Assembly (NCBI GenBank): GCA_034620365.1
Contig: JAQGEQ010000192.1
Coordinates: forward strand, 677,001-741,000
Length of the DNA: 64,000 bases
Source of the DNA: Pegea sp. RAD2-039
Lineage: Eukaryota; Chordata; Thaliacea; Salpida; Salpidae
Reading direction: 5' to 3'
Part shown: positions 47,105-62,100 of the stretch, piece by piece
Layout of the letters: each line of letters begins with the position of its first letter
Numbering within the stretch: position 1 is the stretch's first letter
Program-made: the position numbers and the translations under genes
The notes under the pieces: model-generated
The model's input: the letters and a program-made list of their open reading frames with translations, nothing else
Database searches by the model: none
What the model was told of the DNA's origin: nothing

Positions 47105-50100
47105 CTAAAGACTCGAAAGATGAGGATTAATCTTTGATTTAAGACACGATTTACCAGCGCCATCTAGTGTTGACTCTTGTTTATGAAGAGAGGACTCTTC
47201 ACCAATTTCCTCGAAGTAATGATTGAGATAAAAACCAACAATTTTTGTCACGTAGCTCACATTTTCAATCGAAGAGTTCTAAAAGACATAAGATTAAAAG
47301 ATGAAGATCAAAAGATGAATGAAACCTTATTAAAGGGTCCCGCAAACTTCCATATCCCAGAGAATTTTAATCCTAAGAAGAAGAGATTAAAAGATGATTA
47401 GAAGAAGACAGAAAAACCTTTCAGATAGGAAATAGTTTCATCTGATGACTTTTGAGATGATGTTTGGAGTGAATTATGAACAATAAACTGAACATGTTTC
47501 GAAACAATCGGGTCTTCACAGTGTTGAAGCACATTATTGACTTTGTGATCAAGTAATCCATGTCTGAAGAAGATTTGATGATTCAAACACCACCACTAGA
47601 GGGCAATAGTGAGCTTACACAATAGGAAACATATCAGGAAATATAAGAGAAGCTTCTGCTAGATATTCGTATAAGATCTTAACATCCGAAAAATTTCTCG
47701 AGTATTTCACTTGTGTGGCGAGTAAAGTGAGTAGTAGGGCCTGAAAAGTGGTCCACAGTGAAGATAGAGGTGGTTCAGGGACAGTACGTACTTGTAACTT
47801 TTTATCGAGTATGTCTTCATTGAAGAAGAGACTATTTGCGATTGGTTCTTCACTCAGTTTGTTGTTAGTAAAAGATGAAGTCGAGTTTGTTCTTGATGAG
47901 GAAGAGCTATCAGAATCAACATCCAATGGACCCTGTGGAAGATGAAGACATCAAATCTTAAAAGGTCTTTCATCAACAAATTTTCTACTTTTTTTATCCG
48001 GCAACTTTTCTTCAAATTCAAAGTTCGCGAAGCTTCCGGTTTGTTTGTGACGTCATCAGACGCGCTGCGGAATTCAAAATCAGATTGAAAATTGCTCAAA
48101 ATCATCAATTGGTGGAAAATTTACATTTTAATTGATGACGTCATCACCGCTTCAGTTGAGGTACTTTTAAGTGATGTACTCGATAAGCGAGTCACGTGAC
48201 CATTTGATAAACGTGAAATCGTAGAGGAATTTGAAGATGAAGCAGCTGCTGGAGCAGAAGTTGATGTCTTCCGAGGATGACAAAAACGTTGGACTTCCTC
48301 GTTGACCGGAAGTAGAACTAGAAACAACAACAAACTACAAACAAACAAACAATCGAACAACAAACCTGTTAAATAGGAAATACTGTCAGATGTGACTTTG
48401 TATTTATTGGAATTGTTAAATTTTGAGATTAAATCCAACATGAAGTCAATCAAACAAATGATTCTCGCGGAAAACTCCGAGTCATTCAAGCGGAACCCTG
48501 TTCAAGATCACATGATCATCATAAGATCACATGATCAGCATCAAGATCACATGATCATAAGATCACATGATCATAAGATGACATGATCATAAGATCACAT
48601 GATCATCAACAGATCACATGATCACAAGATCACATGATCATCAAGATCACATGATCATCAACGGATCACATGATCACAAGATCACATGATCATCAACGGA
48701 TCAATTGATGAGGAATTCACCTTTTATCAAATAAGTGCAGAAAGCAAAATGGAAATGAGATTGAAAACTGACATCCAGAAGTCGATCTATCTCCTGAAAC
48801 GGCTCCTCCACTAAACTCCGGACTTTCATCAGACACTCTGAAGGTGACTGCAACGAAATGACGTCATCACACGATTCAATGACGTCATCAACGCGTGATT
48901 ACTTGATTTTGAAAAGAGTTGAGATCATTGAGATGATGAAGAGACCCTTGAATGAGGGAGAAGCCCGCCATATAAACTTGTTTGTCGTTTAACTGCATCG
49001 CGCAAACTCCACACCAAAAGAAGACACAATAAACTGCTGGATCCTTGAAAAAGATGAGGATCAGATGATGATGATGAGGAGGGACGCACTCACTGCTTGT
49101 AAGATGGATTGAAGACGATTGAGCGAGATGAGGGTTGCTTGGAAGAGACCAGGATCAGGTCTACACTCCAAAGACTGTTTAAAAGAAGTTTAGAAGATTA
49201 AATGGGGCGTTTGGGGCACTTACTCTTTGCATGATTGTTAAGATTCTTTTGATGTCTATAAGATCAATGGATTTACTGATGCATCCAAGGACTACAAGAG
49301 CGCGAGGTTGGAGTGAAGGATTGTATTGATACGCGAATCTTCCACAAAGATCAACCCATTGATCAATCCAAGATGAACAATGAGACGAATCCTTGATGCA
49401 AGCCTGATGAAGATCTACATCATTATCAGATCATCAAGATCCTCTCTTACTTCAATCACTTCCAGGAAAGCATCCACAACAAGATCCAGGTATCTAAGAT
49501 CAAGATCTTTCTTCTCTTCGTTCATTTTCATCTCAACTAATTGACGATTCAGAAGTTTTTTTTCTGGAAATTAATTTTGTTGAAAATCTTCCAGAAAATT
49601 TCAGATCAGATCCAAACCATCGCACTGGAACGCAGTACTGGCCGCTGATTGGACGTCAGCGATCCCGAAGAAGCGATAAAACTTCGGAAGACAAAATTTC
49701 GAGAGACTTAAGCCAAGGATCTCTCTGGTCTCCTCTGTAAAAAGAAGATCAGACAAAGAGTCATAGAAGGATGTGGGACTCACTATTGAAGTGGAGTTGC
49801 TCACAAGTGAGAAGGGAGTGGATGATGTTGATCACTAATCCATGGATGGATGCTCTTAAAGATGTAGATCCGGTTGAGAGGAGCAGAGAGATGAGATGGA
49901 AGAGATTTGGAAGATGGTAGGCGACATCTAAGTTGTTGTTGAAAGATAACATCAACAAGCATCTGAGATCAGATGAAGATCAGATGAAGATTAGATGAAG
50001 ATTAAATGAAGATCAGATGAAGATTAGATGAAGATCAGATGAAGATTAGATGAAGATTAGATGAAGATTAGATGAAGATTAGATGAAGATTAGATGAAGA

Positions 50101-53100
50101 TCAGATGAAGATTAGATGAAGATTAGATGAAGATTAGATGAAGATTAGATGAAGATTAAATGAAGATTAGATGAAGATTAGATGAAGATTAGATGAAGAT
50201 CAGATGAAGATTAGATGAAGATCAGATGAAGATTAGATGAAGATTAGATGAAGATTAGATGAAGATCAGATGAAGATCAAATGAAGATTAGATGAAGATT
50301 AGATGAAGATCAGATGAAGATTAGATGAAGATTAGATGAAGATTAGATGAAGATCAGATGAAGATTAGATGAAGATTAGATGGAGATTAAATGAAGATTA
50401 GATGAAGATTAGATGAAGATTAGATGAAGATTAGATGAAGATTAGGTGAAGATCAAATGAAGATTAGATGAAGATTAGATGAAGATTAGATGAAGATCAG
50501 ATGAAGATCAGATGAAGATCAGATAAAGATCAGATAAAGATTAGATGAAGATTAGATGAAGATTGATGAAGATTAGAAGAAGATCAGATGAAGATTAGAT
50601 GAAGATTAGATGAAGATTAGATGAAGATTAGATGAAGATTAGATGAAGATTAGATGAAGATCAGATGAAGATTAGATGAAGATTAGATGAAGATTAGATG
50701 AAGATTAGATGAAGATTAGATGAAGATTAGATGAAGATTAGATGAAGATCAAATGAAGATTAGATGAAGATTAGATGAAGATTAGATGAAGATTAGATGA
50801 AGATTAGATGAAGATCAGATGAAGATCAGATGAAGATCAGATGAAGATTAGATGAAGATTAGATGAAGATTAGATGAAGATTAGATGAAGATTAGATGAA
50901 GATTAGATGAAGATTAGAAGAAGATTAGATGAAGATTAGAAGAAGATTAGATGAAGATTAGATGAAGATTAGATGAAGATTAGATGAAGATTAGATGAAG
51001 ATTAGATGAAGATCAGATGAAGATTAGATGAAGATTAGATGAAGATTAGATGAAGATTAGATGAAGATCAAATGAAGATTAGATGAAGATCAGATGAAGA
51101 TTAGATGAAGATTAGATGAAGATTAGATGAAGATTAGATGAAGATCAGATGAAGATTAGATGAAGATCAGATGAAGATTAGATGAAGATTAGATGAAGAT
51201 TAGATGAAGATTAGATGAAGATCAGATGAAGATTAGATGAAGATCAGATGAAGATTAGATGAAGATCAGATGAAGATTAGATGAAGATTAGATGAAGATT
51301 AGATGAAGATTAGATGAAGATTAGATGAAGATTAGATGAAGATTAGATGAAGATTAGATGAAGATTAGATGAAGATTAGATGAAGATCAGATGAAGATTA
51401 GATGAAGATTAGATGAAGATCAGATGAAGATCAGATGAAGATTAGATGAAGATCAGATGAAGATCAGATGAAGATTAGATGAAGATCAGATGAAGATTAG
51501 ATGAAGATTAGATGAAGATTAGATGAAGATTAGAAGAAGATCAGATGAAGATTAGATGAAGATCAGATGAAGATTAGATGAAGATTAGATGAAGATTAGA
51601 TGAAGATCAGATGAAGATTAGATGAAGATTAGATGAAGATTAGATGAAGATTAGATGAAGATTAGATGAAGATCAAATGAAGATTAGATGAAGATTAGAT
51701 GAAGATTAGATGAAGATTAGATGAAGATTAGAAGAAAATCAGATGAAGATTAGATGAGGATTAGATGAAGATTAGATGAAGATTAGATGAAGATTAGATA
51801 AAGATCAGATGAAGATTAGATGAAGATTAGATGAAGATCAGATGAAGATTAGATGAAGATTAGATGAAGATCAGATGAAGATCAGATGAAGATTAGATGA
51901 AGATCAGATGAAGATCAGATGAAGATTAGATGAAGATCAGATGAAGATTAGATGAAGATTAGATGAAGATTAGATGAAGATCAGATGAAGATTAGATGAA
52001 GATTAGATGAAGATTAGATGAAGATTAGATGAAGATTAGATGAAGATCAGATGAAGATTAGATGAAGATTAGATGAAGATTAAATGAAGATTAAATGAAG
52101 ATTAGATGAAGATTAGATGAAGATCAGATGAAGATCAGATGAAGATTAGATGAAGATTAGATGAAGATTAGATGAAGATCAGATGAAGATTAGATGAAGA
52201 TTAGATGAAGATCAGATGAAGATTAGATGAAGATTAGATGAAGATTAGATGAAGATTAGATGAAGATTAGATGAAGATTAGATGAAGATTAGATGAAGAT
52301 TAGATGAAGATTAGATGAAGATTAGATGAAGATCAGATGAAGATCAAATGAAGATTAGATGAAGATTAGATGAAGATCAGATGAAGATCAGATGATGTGA
52401 TGACGTCACCTGGCAAATACTGTGATCTCATCCCAGTGTTTGTGTTTATCGAGAGTTGGAGTAGGTCTTAGGGATGTTTTATCGATGATGAGACTCAATC
52501 TTTTGATAATTTGACTTGAAACTAACTGCATGTTATTAGCAGCAAGAGCAACTGACACATCTGCCATCACCTCAGCCTACAAACACAAAATCTTCATCAT
52601 TTGTGTCTTTCACATGAAGATCTTTCACTTTTTCAGCACTTGATTCACTCCTTGTGCTCACAGAGATGAAAGATTCAAGTATCATGTCCACTAATGACGG
52701 CATCTTGCCAAGATTACCCCATATTTTGGTCTGGACACTTGGGTAGAAGTACTTTTCGTGGACAGTCATATCAATCAGTTGTTCGATGACTGCCTTCACC
52801 TGAAGATGTTGATGATTGATGATTGGTTGCTTGTTGATGACTCATTTACTTTGTGATGTTGTTTGAATGATTCAGTGAGAAAAGTTGGTAAGTTAAAGAG
52901 CCATGGTTCCATATATTCCAAACATAAACTCTTCTGCTTGTCAATACAACATCTGAAGCCTGAAGATCAAATGGAAGATGATAAAGTAAAGATCAGATGA
53001 TGAAGAGACCTGCGATGCACTCTGTGAGAAATTCAAGAGTGAGATGGGACTCCTTGCGCGCGAGGAGGTTGCTAATGGTAACTATGAAGAGAGTGTTGTT

Positions 53101-56100
53101 GGATGGGATACACAATCCATCGGATTCATATAAACTGCTCTCAAGATGGAGTTGGAATGATGAAGATAAAGAGCAAAGTAAATTGTAGGATCCAGAACGA
53201 ACTAAAGCGTTTGAACATCCTAAAGACACAAAATATGTAAAGAAGAAGAGTCAAGATCTTCATCTCACCTAGATTAAGAAGAGCAACATTTAGAAGAGCA
53301 CCAGGGACATCTTTTGATGAGATTTTATGATGAGATGAAAATAGATGATGATTTGGATTATAAAGTTCCCATCTATTCTTCATATGACTCAAACTCTAGA
53401 AGAAGATGAAGATCAGAAAATCAAATCAGGGAAGATCTTCTTCTAACATTGACAATCTTTAAGGAGTCGACATGTGAGAAGATCATGGGATCATTAATAG
53501 GAGCCACTTTCAATTGAAAGGAATTTTCGTCATCTCGGATTCGAATTGATTCAATATCAGAAGCGTAGAAGACATCATTGATTGTAATCTCGAAGCTCAG
53601 CATCTGTTGATGACGAAATGACGTCATCAGTAGTTTGTGACGTAATCGATGACGTACATTTCTCTTCTCAGCAAATTCAAGTTGAAAAGATTTGAAACCA
53701 ACTTTGATATGAAGACGAAGATGATCAGAAAATCTGAAAATGATGACGTCAGTAAAAAAGTGGAAGAAAAATGATGACGTCATTAAAAAATATAAAAAAT
53801 GATGACGTCATCAAAAAATAAAAATAAAATGATGACGTCATTAAAAAAGTGGAAGAAAATGATGACGTCATTAAAAAAGTGAAAGAAAATGATGACGTCA
53901 TCAAAAAAGTGGAAGAAAATGATGACGTCATAAAAAAACTGGGAGAAAATGATGACGTCATCAAAAAGTTGGAATCAAACCGAAGAGCAGAAGAGTAAGT
54001 GATGACATCTTCATCTAATTCTCTTGTCGCTGCAGGAATCTTTTGATGTTCAGGAAAGATAAACTTCTGAAGACTTTCTAAACGATCCACAAAACGGATA
54101 CTGATGAAGAAGAAGATGAATAAAGACCTTAATCTCATCTTTATCTTACTTCTTCCGGCCTTTCATGAATTGAAAACAAGAAGAGTTAGTCTCGATGAAA
54201 TCTAGCACCCAAGAACTGGGGTTGTAGATGTAGATAGCATCGAGATTACTGTAGATATTTGGTGGAAAGAAATTTTGCCATCTCGACAACTGTTCACTTC
54301 TAAAACTAGAAATTAAATTTGCAAATTATTTGATGATTCAACTCTAATTTGACAACTTTTTTAGTTTGATGAAAATTCGGTGAAAAAAGTTCTTTTATTT
54401 TTGATTTTGCAGAAAAAAGTTGAAACTTTTACCAATCAGCAATCAACCAATCAGCAACCAACCAGCAACCAGCCAATCAGCAACCAATCAGTAACCAACT
54501 AGCAAACAACGAACCAGTCAGCAACCAACAAACCAATCAGCAACCAACCAGTAACCAATCAGCAGCCAACTAGCAACCAACCAACTAGCAGCCAACCAAT
54601 CAGCAATCAATCAGTCAGCAACCAACCAACTAGAAACCAACCAGTAACGAACGAACCAGTAACCAACCAACTAGCAACCAACCAACTAGCAGCCAACCAA
54701 TCAGCAACCAATCAGCAATCAACCAATCAGCAACCAACCAACCAATCAGCAAACAACCAATCAGCAACCAACCAACCAGCAACCAACCAACCAGCAACAA
54801 ACCAACCAGCAACGAACCAGCAACCAATCAACCAGCAAACAACCAACCAGCAACAAACCAACCAGCAACCAACCAACCAGCAACCAACGAACCAGCAACA
54901 AACCAACCAGCAACCAACCAACCAGCAACAAACCAACCAGCAACGAACCAGCAACCAATCAACCAGCAACCAATCAGCAACCAGCAACCAACCAGAACCA
55001 GCAACCAACCTGTTTTTCTGACACGTGTGAGTCAAGTCGACCACCAAATCAAATTTTCGATTTGAATAAGGTTTAAGAGCCAACATCATGTAATAAGCTA
55101 AAATATCTTCATGAATTTCAGACACTTTATATCTTCGTGCAATATAATAAAAAACCGGATATCCCATCTTTGATCTTCCAAACTAAACAAAAGCTCTTAA
55201 GACATCGATTAGATGACGTCATCACTCACTTGATAGAAGATGTTGAGACTTTTGACCATTTTGTATTCTTCAGATTCTTCAGTTTTACGTTTCGTCATCA
55301 CATCTTCAAAATTACATTTGATTGGGTTAGATCCGGTAAAAGAATTCGATAAAACTGGTCTAAAGTTCGAAAAAAGGTTTTGAAAAGTGGTTTGTGGACA
55401 TTTATGGTCAACCTGGTGTATTCTGGTGGACCAAGATAGGCTAGCAAGGTCACCATCTTGTCGTAAGGTCGCCTACCAACTGCTTTTGCATCTCTTTAAA
55501 AAGAATTTTAATTTCTTATTTTGAGGCCATTTTTGCGAAAAGCCATTTTTGCAAAAAGCCATTTACGTACCGGCTTTTAGCGAGAAAATTGCCGATTTTT
55601 TCTTGTTCATTCCACAGGAGGCGATGAAGAGCTGTGACGTTTGTGTCTTTGATCAGCATCGTGTTATGGATCACTACTTCACCTCCAGCATACTCAGAAG
55701 TCGAGATTTGTACAAAAAATCTAGAAATCGCGATTTAGCGCTAATGACGTCACCACCAATCACTCACTGTTGACAGATATCGAATCGCGCTGTGACAAAA
55801 TCGTTGAAGTATTTCATATGTTCTTCTTTCGTAAACAACACGTGGTTCGCAATATTTTGCATAATCTACAAAAAATTCATGGTGACGTCATCTGATGATG
55901 GCTAAAGAATATTAATCACGTGACATCGACCACGTGACTTCAATCACGTGACATCAACCACGTGACATCGACCACATGATATCAACCACATGACATCAAC
56001 CACGTGACATCAACCACGTGACTTCAACCAAGTGACATCGACCACGTGACTTCAACCACGTGACATCAATCACGTGAATTCAACCACGTGACATCAACCA

Positions 56101-59100
56101 CGTGTCATCAACCACGTGACTTCAACCACGTGACATCAACCACGTGACATCAACCACGTGACATCGACCACGTGACATCAACCACGTGACATCAACCACG
56201 TGACTTCAACCACGTGACATCAACCACGTCACATCACCTTGCACATGAGGCGATAAGCTCGTAATAATTCAGGTTCCAATTCTCTGTCACAAAGTCCATT
56301 AGCATAAGGAGTGGCGATCGCAGGATTAAGAAATCGAAGAAAAATCGCCCCAGCAAGTGCCCCAGTTCCACTATCCGGAAATCTTTGTGACACTACTTGA
56401 TACAAACAATGACAAACATTCTTCAATTGCGGTGGAAATCTGCGCACGTGATCACATGTATGATGACGTCACTCACTGATTACGTCACTCACTTATCATT
56501 AGAAGTCATAATTCGAGTAAAGAATCGATCAGTTAGGCGCTGAAGATTATTTCTGGACTTCTGGATATCGTATCCAGCTGATAATCGTCTTTCATCCACC
56601 TACGTCATCAATCGTTGACGTCACACATGATGACGTCATCAGCACTCACCTCGAAGTTCAGTTTCGAAACTTCAGGTTTGAGACTCCACGCAACCAGAGG
56701 TTCCACCAGATTATGGAGGTAGCTAGCTCCGTAGACTTTGAAACAGAAAGTGATGATCTTGGATGCGAGGGAGCTGCCTCTGAAGATCGTTTGGACGCTT
56801 CCTGCGTCTTCTACTTCTTTCGAGAACATATTCCAAAGAAGATGATACAAAAGATGTTTCGCGTCGAAAAGAATCACGAAGACGCGAGCAAGTTCATCCT
56901 GAGATCAAAAGATGAGATGAAGATCAAAAGATGAAGATCAAAAGATGAGATGAAGATCGAATCATGAGATGAAGATCAACAGATCAGATGAAGATCAAAA
57001 GATGAGATGAAGATCAAAAGATGAGATGAAGATCAAAAGATGAGATGAAGATCAAAAGATGAGATGAAGATCAAAAGATGAGGTGAAGATCAAAAGATGA
57101 GATGAAGATCAAAAGATGAGATGAAGATCAAAAGATGAAGATCAAAAGATGAGATGAAGATCGAATCATGAGGTGAAGATCAAAAGATGAGATGAAGATC
57201 AAAAGATGAGATGAAGATTAAAAGATGAGATGAAGATCAAAGATGAGATGAAGATCAAAAGATGAGGTGAAGATCAAAAGATGAGATGAAGATCAAAAGA
57301 TGAGGTGAGGATCAAAAGATGAGGTGAAGATCAAAAGATGAGATGAAGATCAAAAGATGAAGATCAAAAGATGAGATGAAGATCAAAAGATGAGGTGAAG
57401 ATCAAAAGATGAGATGAAGATCAAAAGATCAGATGAAGATCAAAAGATGAGATGAAGATCAAAAGATGAGATGAAGATCAAAAGATGAGATGAAGATCAA
57501 AAGATGAGATGAAGATCAAAAGATGAGGTGAAGATCAAAAGATGAGGTGAGGATCAAAAGATGAGGTGAAGATCAAAAGATGAGATGAAGATCAAAAGAT
57601 GAGATGAAGATCAAAAGATGAGGTGAAGATCAAAAGATGAGGTGAAGATCAAAAGATGAGGTGAAGATCAAAAGATGAGATGAAGATCAAAAGATGAGAT
57701 GAAGATCAAAAGATGATGCAACTGACCAAGTAGTTGGTGTGGACAACATTTGCAAGCGCGTTGGCAATCGGTAACTCTCCGTTGTCACCCAGCATCGTCA
57801 CTAACTCGACAAGTCTTTGAAATCGTTCAGTTGAAATGGAATCAGATAAAGTATTGAAACAAGAACTACAATTTTGTTGTAAAATTTTTGTAAGAATTTG
57901 TAAAAAAGCAGCTTTCATTCGATCATCTCGTTGATATGCTAAACCTGTAGTGATGACGTCATCATACGCGATGTCACGTGGTTATTTGAACTTACTCATG
58001 ACATGAGACATTCCATTTTCAATATTGGCACTTAACAAATTACACATGGCAATTATTACGTGATCTTCAATTTGACTTCCACCCAAATCCTCTTCTAGTT
58101 TCGGTAATAATTTCATAAATAAAGTGAAATATCTGAAAATAAAAACCAATCAGCAACCAGCTATCAACCAATCAGCAACTAGCTACCAACCAATCAGCAA
58201 CCAGCTATCAACCAATCAGCAACCAGCTACCAACCAATCAGCAACCAGCTACCAACCAATCAGCAACCAGCTATCAACCAATCAGCAACCAGCTATCAGC
58301 CAATCAGCAACCAGCTATCAACCAATCAGCAATCAGCTATCAACCAATCAGCAACCAGCTACCAACCAATCAGCAACCAGCTACCAACCAATCAGCAACC
58401 AGCTATCAACCAATCAGCAACCAGCTACGAACCAATCAACAACCAGCTATCAACCAATCAGCAACCAGCTATCAACCAATCAGCAACCAGCTATCAACCA
58501 ATCAGCAACTAGCTACCAACCAATCAGCAACCAGCTATCAACCAATCAGCAACCAGCTATCAGCCAATCAGCAACCAGCTACCAACCAATCAGCAACCAG
58601 CTATCAACCAATCAGCAACCAGCTACGAACCAATCAACAACCAGCTATCAACCAATCAACAACCAGCTATCAACCAATCAGCAACCAGCTATCAACCAAT
58701 CAGCAACCAGCTACCAACCAATCAGCAACCAGCTACCAACCAATCAGCAACCAGCTATCAACCAATAAGCAACCAGCTATCAACCAATCAGCAACCAGCT
58801 ATCAACCAATCAGCAACCAGCTATCAACCAATCAGCAACCAGCTATCAACCAATAAGCAACCAGCTATCAACCAATCAGCAACCAGCTACCAACCAATCA
58901 GCAACCAGCTACCAACCAATCAGCAACCAGCTATCAACCAATAAGCAACCAGCTATCAACCAATCAGCAACCAGCTATCAACCAATCAGCAACCAGCTAT
59001 CAACCAATAAGCAACCAGCTATCAACCAATAAGCAACCAGCTACGAACCAATCAACAACCAGCTATCAACCAATCAGCAACTAGCTACCAACCAATCAGC

Positions 59101-62100
59101 AACCAGCTACCAACCAATCAGCAACCAGCTACCAACCAATCAGCAACCAGCTATCAACCAATCAGCAACCAGCTACCAACCAATCAGCAACCAGCTACCA
59201 ACCAATCAGCAACCAGCTATCAACCAATAAGCAACCAGCTATCAACCAATCAGCAACCAGCTATCAACCAATCAGCAACCAGCTATCAACCAATCAGCAA
59301 CCAGCTATCAACCAATCAGTAACCAGCTATCAACCAATCAGCAACCAGCTAATTGATTTAATCACCAACCAATCAGCAACCAGCTAATTGATTTAACAAA
59401 CCAATCAGCAACCAGCTAATCAACCAATCAGCAACCAGCTAATTGATTTAATCCAACCAATCAGCAACCAGCTAATTGAATTTAGCAACCACCAACCAAT
59501 CAGCAACCAGCTAATTGCATTCAATCACCAACCAATCAGCAACCAGCCAATTGATTTAATAACCAACCAATCAGCAACCAGCTAATTGATTTGACAAACC
59601 AATCAGCAACCAGCTACCAACCAATCAGCAACCAGCTAATTGATTCAATCAACCAATCAGCAACTATCAACCAATCAGCAACCAGCTATCAACCAATAAG
59701 CAACCAGCTATCAACCAATAAGCAACCAGCTACGAACCAATCAACAACCAGCTATCAACCAATCAGCAACCAGCTATCAACCAATCAGCAACCAGCTATC
59801 AACCAATCAGCAACCAGCTATCAACCAATCAGCAATCAGCAACCAGCTATCAACCAATCAGCAACTAGCTACCAACCAATCAGCAACCAGCTATCAACCA
59901 ATCAGCAACCAGCTACCAACCAATCAGCAACCAGCTATCAACCAATCAGCAACCAGCTATCAACCAATCAGCAACCAGCTATCAACCAATCAGCAACCAG
60001 CTATCAACCAATCAGCAACCAACTATCAACCAATCAGCAACCAGCTACCAACCAATCAGCAACCAGCTATCAACCAATCAGCAACCAGCTACCAACCAAT
60101 CAGCAACCAGCTATCAACCAATCAGCAACCAACTATCAACCAATAAGCAACCAGCTACCAACCAATCAGCAACCAGCTATCAACCAATCAGCAACCAGCT
60201 ATCAACCAATCAGCAACTAGCTACCAACCAATCAGCAACCAGCTATCAACCAATCAGCAACCAGCTACCAACCAATCAGCAACCAGCTATCAACCAATCA
60301 GCAACCAACTATCAACCAATAAGCAACCAGCTATCAACCAATCAGCAACCAGCTATCAACCAATCAGCAACCAGCTATCAACCAATCAGCAACCAGCTAC
60401 CAACCAATCAGCAACCAGCTATCAACCAATCAGCAACCAACTATCAACCAATCAGCAACCAGCTATCAACCAATCAGCAACCAGCTATCAACCAATCAGC
60501 AACCTACTTCTTGAAGAGCAAGGATTTTGCTTCAGGGACATCCCCACCATCTCCTTCATGAGGATGAAGAGGAAGATGAAGAAGAAGAAGACCAATAGCC
60601 TGCATCACATACTCATCCAGCAATCTATTTAATCAAAGACACATCACTTAATGATATCTTGATGACGTCACTCACTTCACTGTCGTCATCTGCGAGTGGT
60701 TGCTGTTAGTTACAGATAGTGATGACGTCATCAGCCAATCAGTGAGATGCTCGATTAGTTTGTTTCGGAATTTAATTTCAGAAAGATAAAAGAAATCATT
60801 TTTTCGCTTCATCATCTGAAAGATCATCTTACAGAAGAGGATCCGGGTACGAAGAGTCTCTTCCACCGTTTCCATGTGACGTACATATCTGTTACGAAAT
60901 CAGTGGTTACTAGGCAACCGAACGATTGGTTGCTAGGTGAGAGAACCTCACGATATGAGTAATCATCGATTCGATGCTCTCTTCACCGAAATAGATTCCA
61001 TCGCGGGTTGGGGCGTCTTCAAAAATGTTCTGAAGGATGATGATGATGTTTTGAATGAAACAATCGTTCATGTTGTTCATCAAAATCTATAAAAATAATC
61101 AACAACCAGATAGGTTACAGCGGAAGTGACGTCATCTACCCACGTGGTCATCAGAATCGAATAAGTTTGAAGTGAGGTAAGAGGTAAGTTGTTCGAAGAA
61201 TGTGGGATACAGGATCGGGTGGATGCTCTTATTGAGAAGTATTCTGAATGATGAGACACGTGATGAGATGATGACGTAGTTGGTTGTCATGGCAACCGAC
61301 CTTATCTTGGAACTTATATCAATTGAAGTTTTGTTTGAAGAAATGTGAAGATTTTGAAGAAGAGTTTTCAGGAAGTTACTCAAATTGATGTAAGATTGAG
61401 AAGTTTTATCAACTTTAATCGTTTCAACATTTGGCTCATTTGTGTCTTGGATGTTGGCAGAAGATGAAGTTGAACTTAATTTGCGCGCCCAGTTTATCAG
61501 TGTCGGAGGTCTGTGGACAATAAATATGTTGATCTGCATCAGACCCTGATCTTCATCAGATCCTGATCTTCACTTACTCTGGTTTCACATTGCTGATACA
61601 AGCTGCTCCTAGAGAACAAAGAAACTCTGTGATATTTTCCCAATCTTCTAGGTCCTTCTGTGAATCAATTTAATGATTAAAAAATCAACAAAATCAGATT
61701 CGAACCGCAGAATGGAAAGTTTTTTTGCTCGTTCGCATTTCTCCCAGGTTGTTTGTTGCAGTCGTTAAAGGTTCATCTTGAGACCGACAACCAATCAGCA
61801 AATTAGTTTTGATGTCCCACTTCTGACGAACTAACTCCCAAGTCTACAACAATCTCTTGTTAGCAACCAGTTGTTGTTAGCAACCAGTTGTTGTTAGCAA
61901 CCAGTTGTTGTTAGCAACCAGTTGTTGTTAGCAACCAGTTGTTGTTAGCAACCAGTTGTTAATAGCAACCAGTTGTTGTTAGCAACCAGTTGTTAATAGC
62001 AACTAGTTGTTGTCAGTAGCAACCAGTTGTTGTCAGTAGCAACCAGTTGTTGTTAGTAGCAACCAGTTATTGTCAGTAGCAACCAGTTGTTGTTAGTAGC

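Noticed and set aside
53749-54138. Frame with repeated FLMTSSFS
   Set aside because: Generated by the 30-base TGACGTCA array. Only about 54000-54110 is a real neurofibromin exon.
54630-55167. Frames rich in LLVGWLLVG that look like membrane proteins
   Set aside because: Produced by the CAGCAACCAACCA minisatellite. Only the right end (55015-55165) is coding, and that is a neurofibromin exon.
58124-60220. Long Gln/Ser/Asn-rich frames of more than 200 codons
   Set aside because: They only follow the 22-base repeat, which is not a multiple of three and so cycles through frames to give a 22-residue period. The array sits in an intron of a gene on the other strand.
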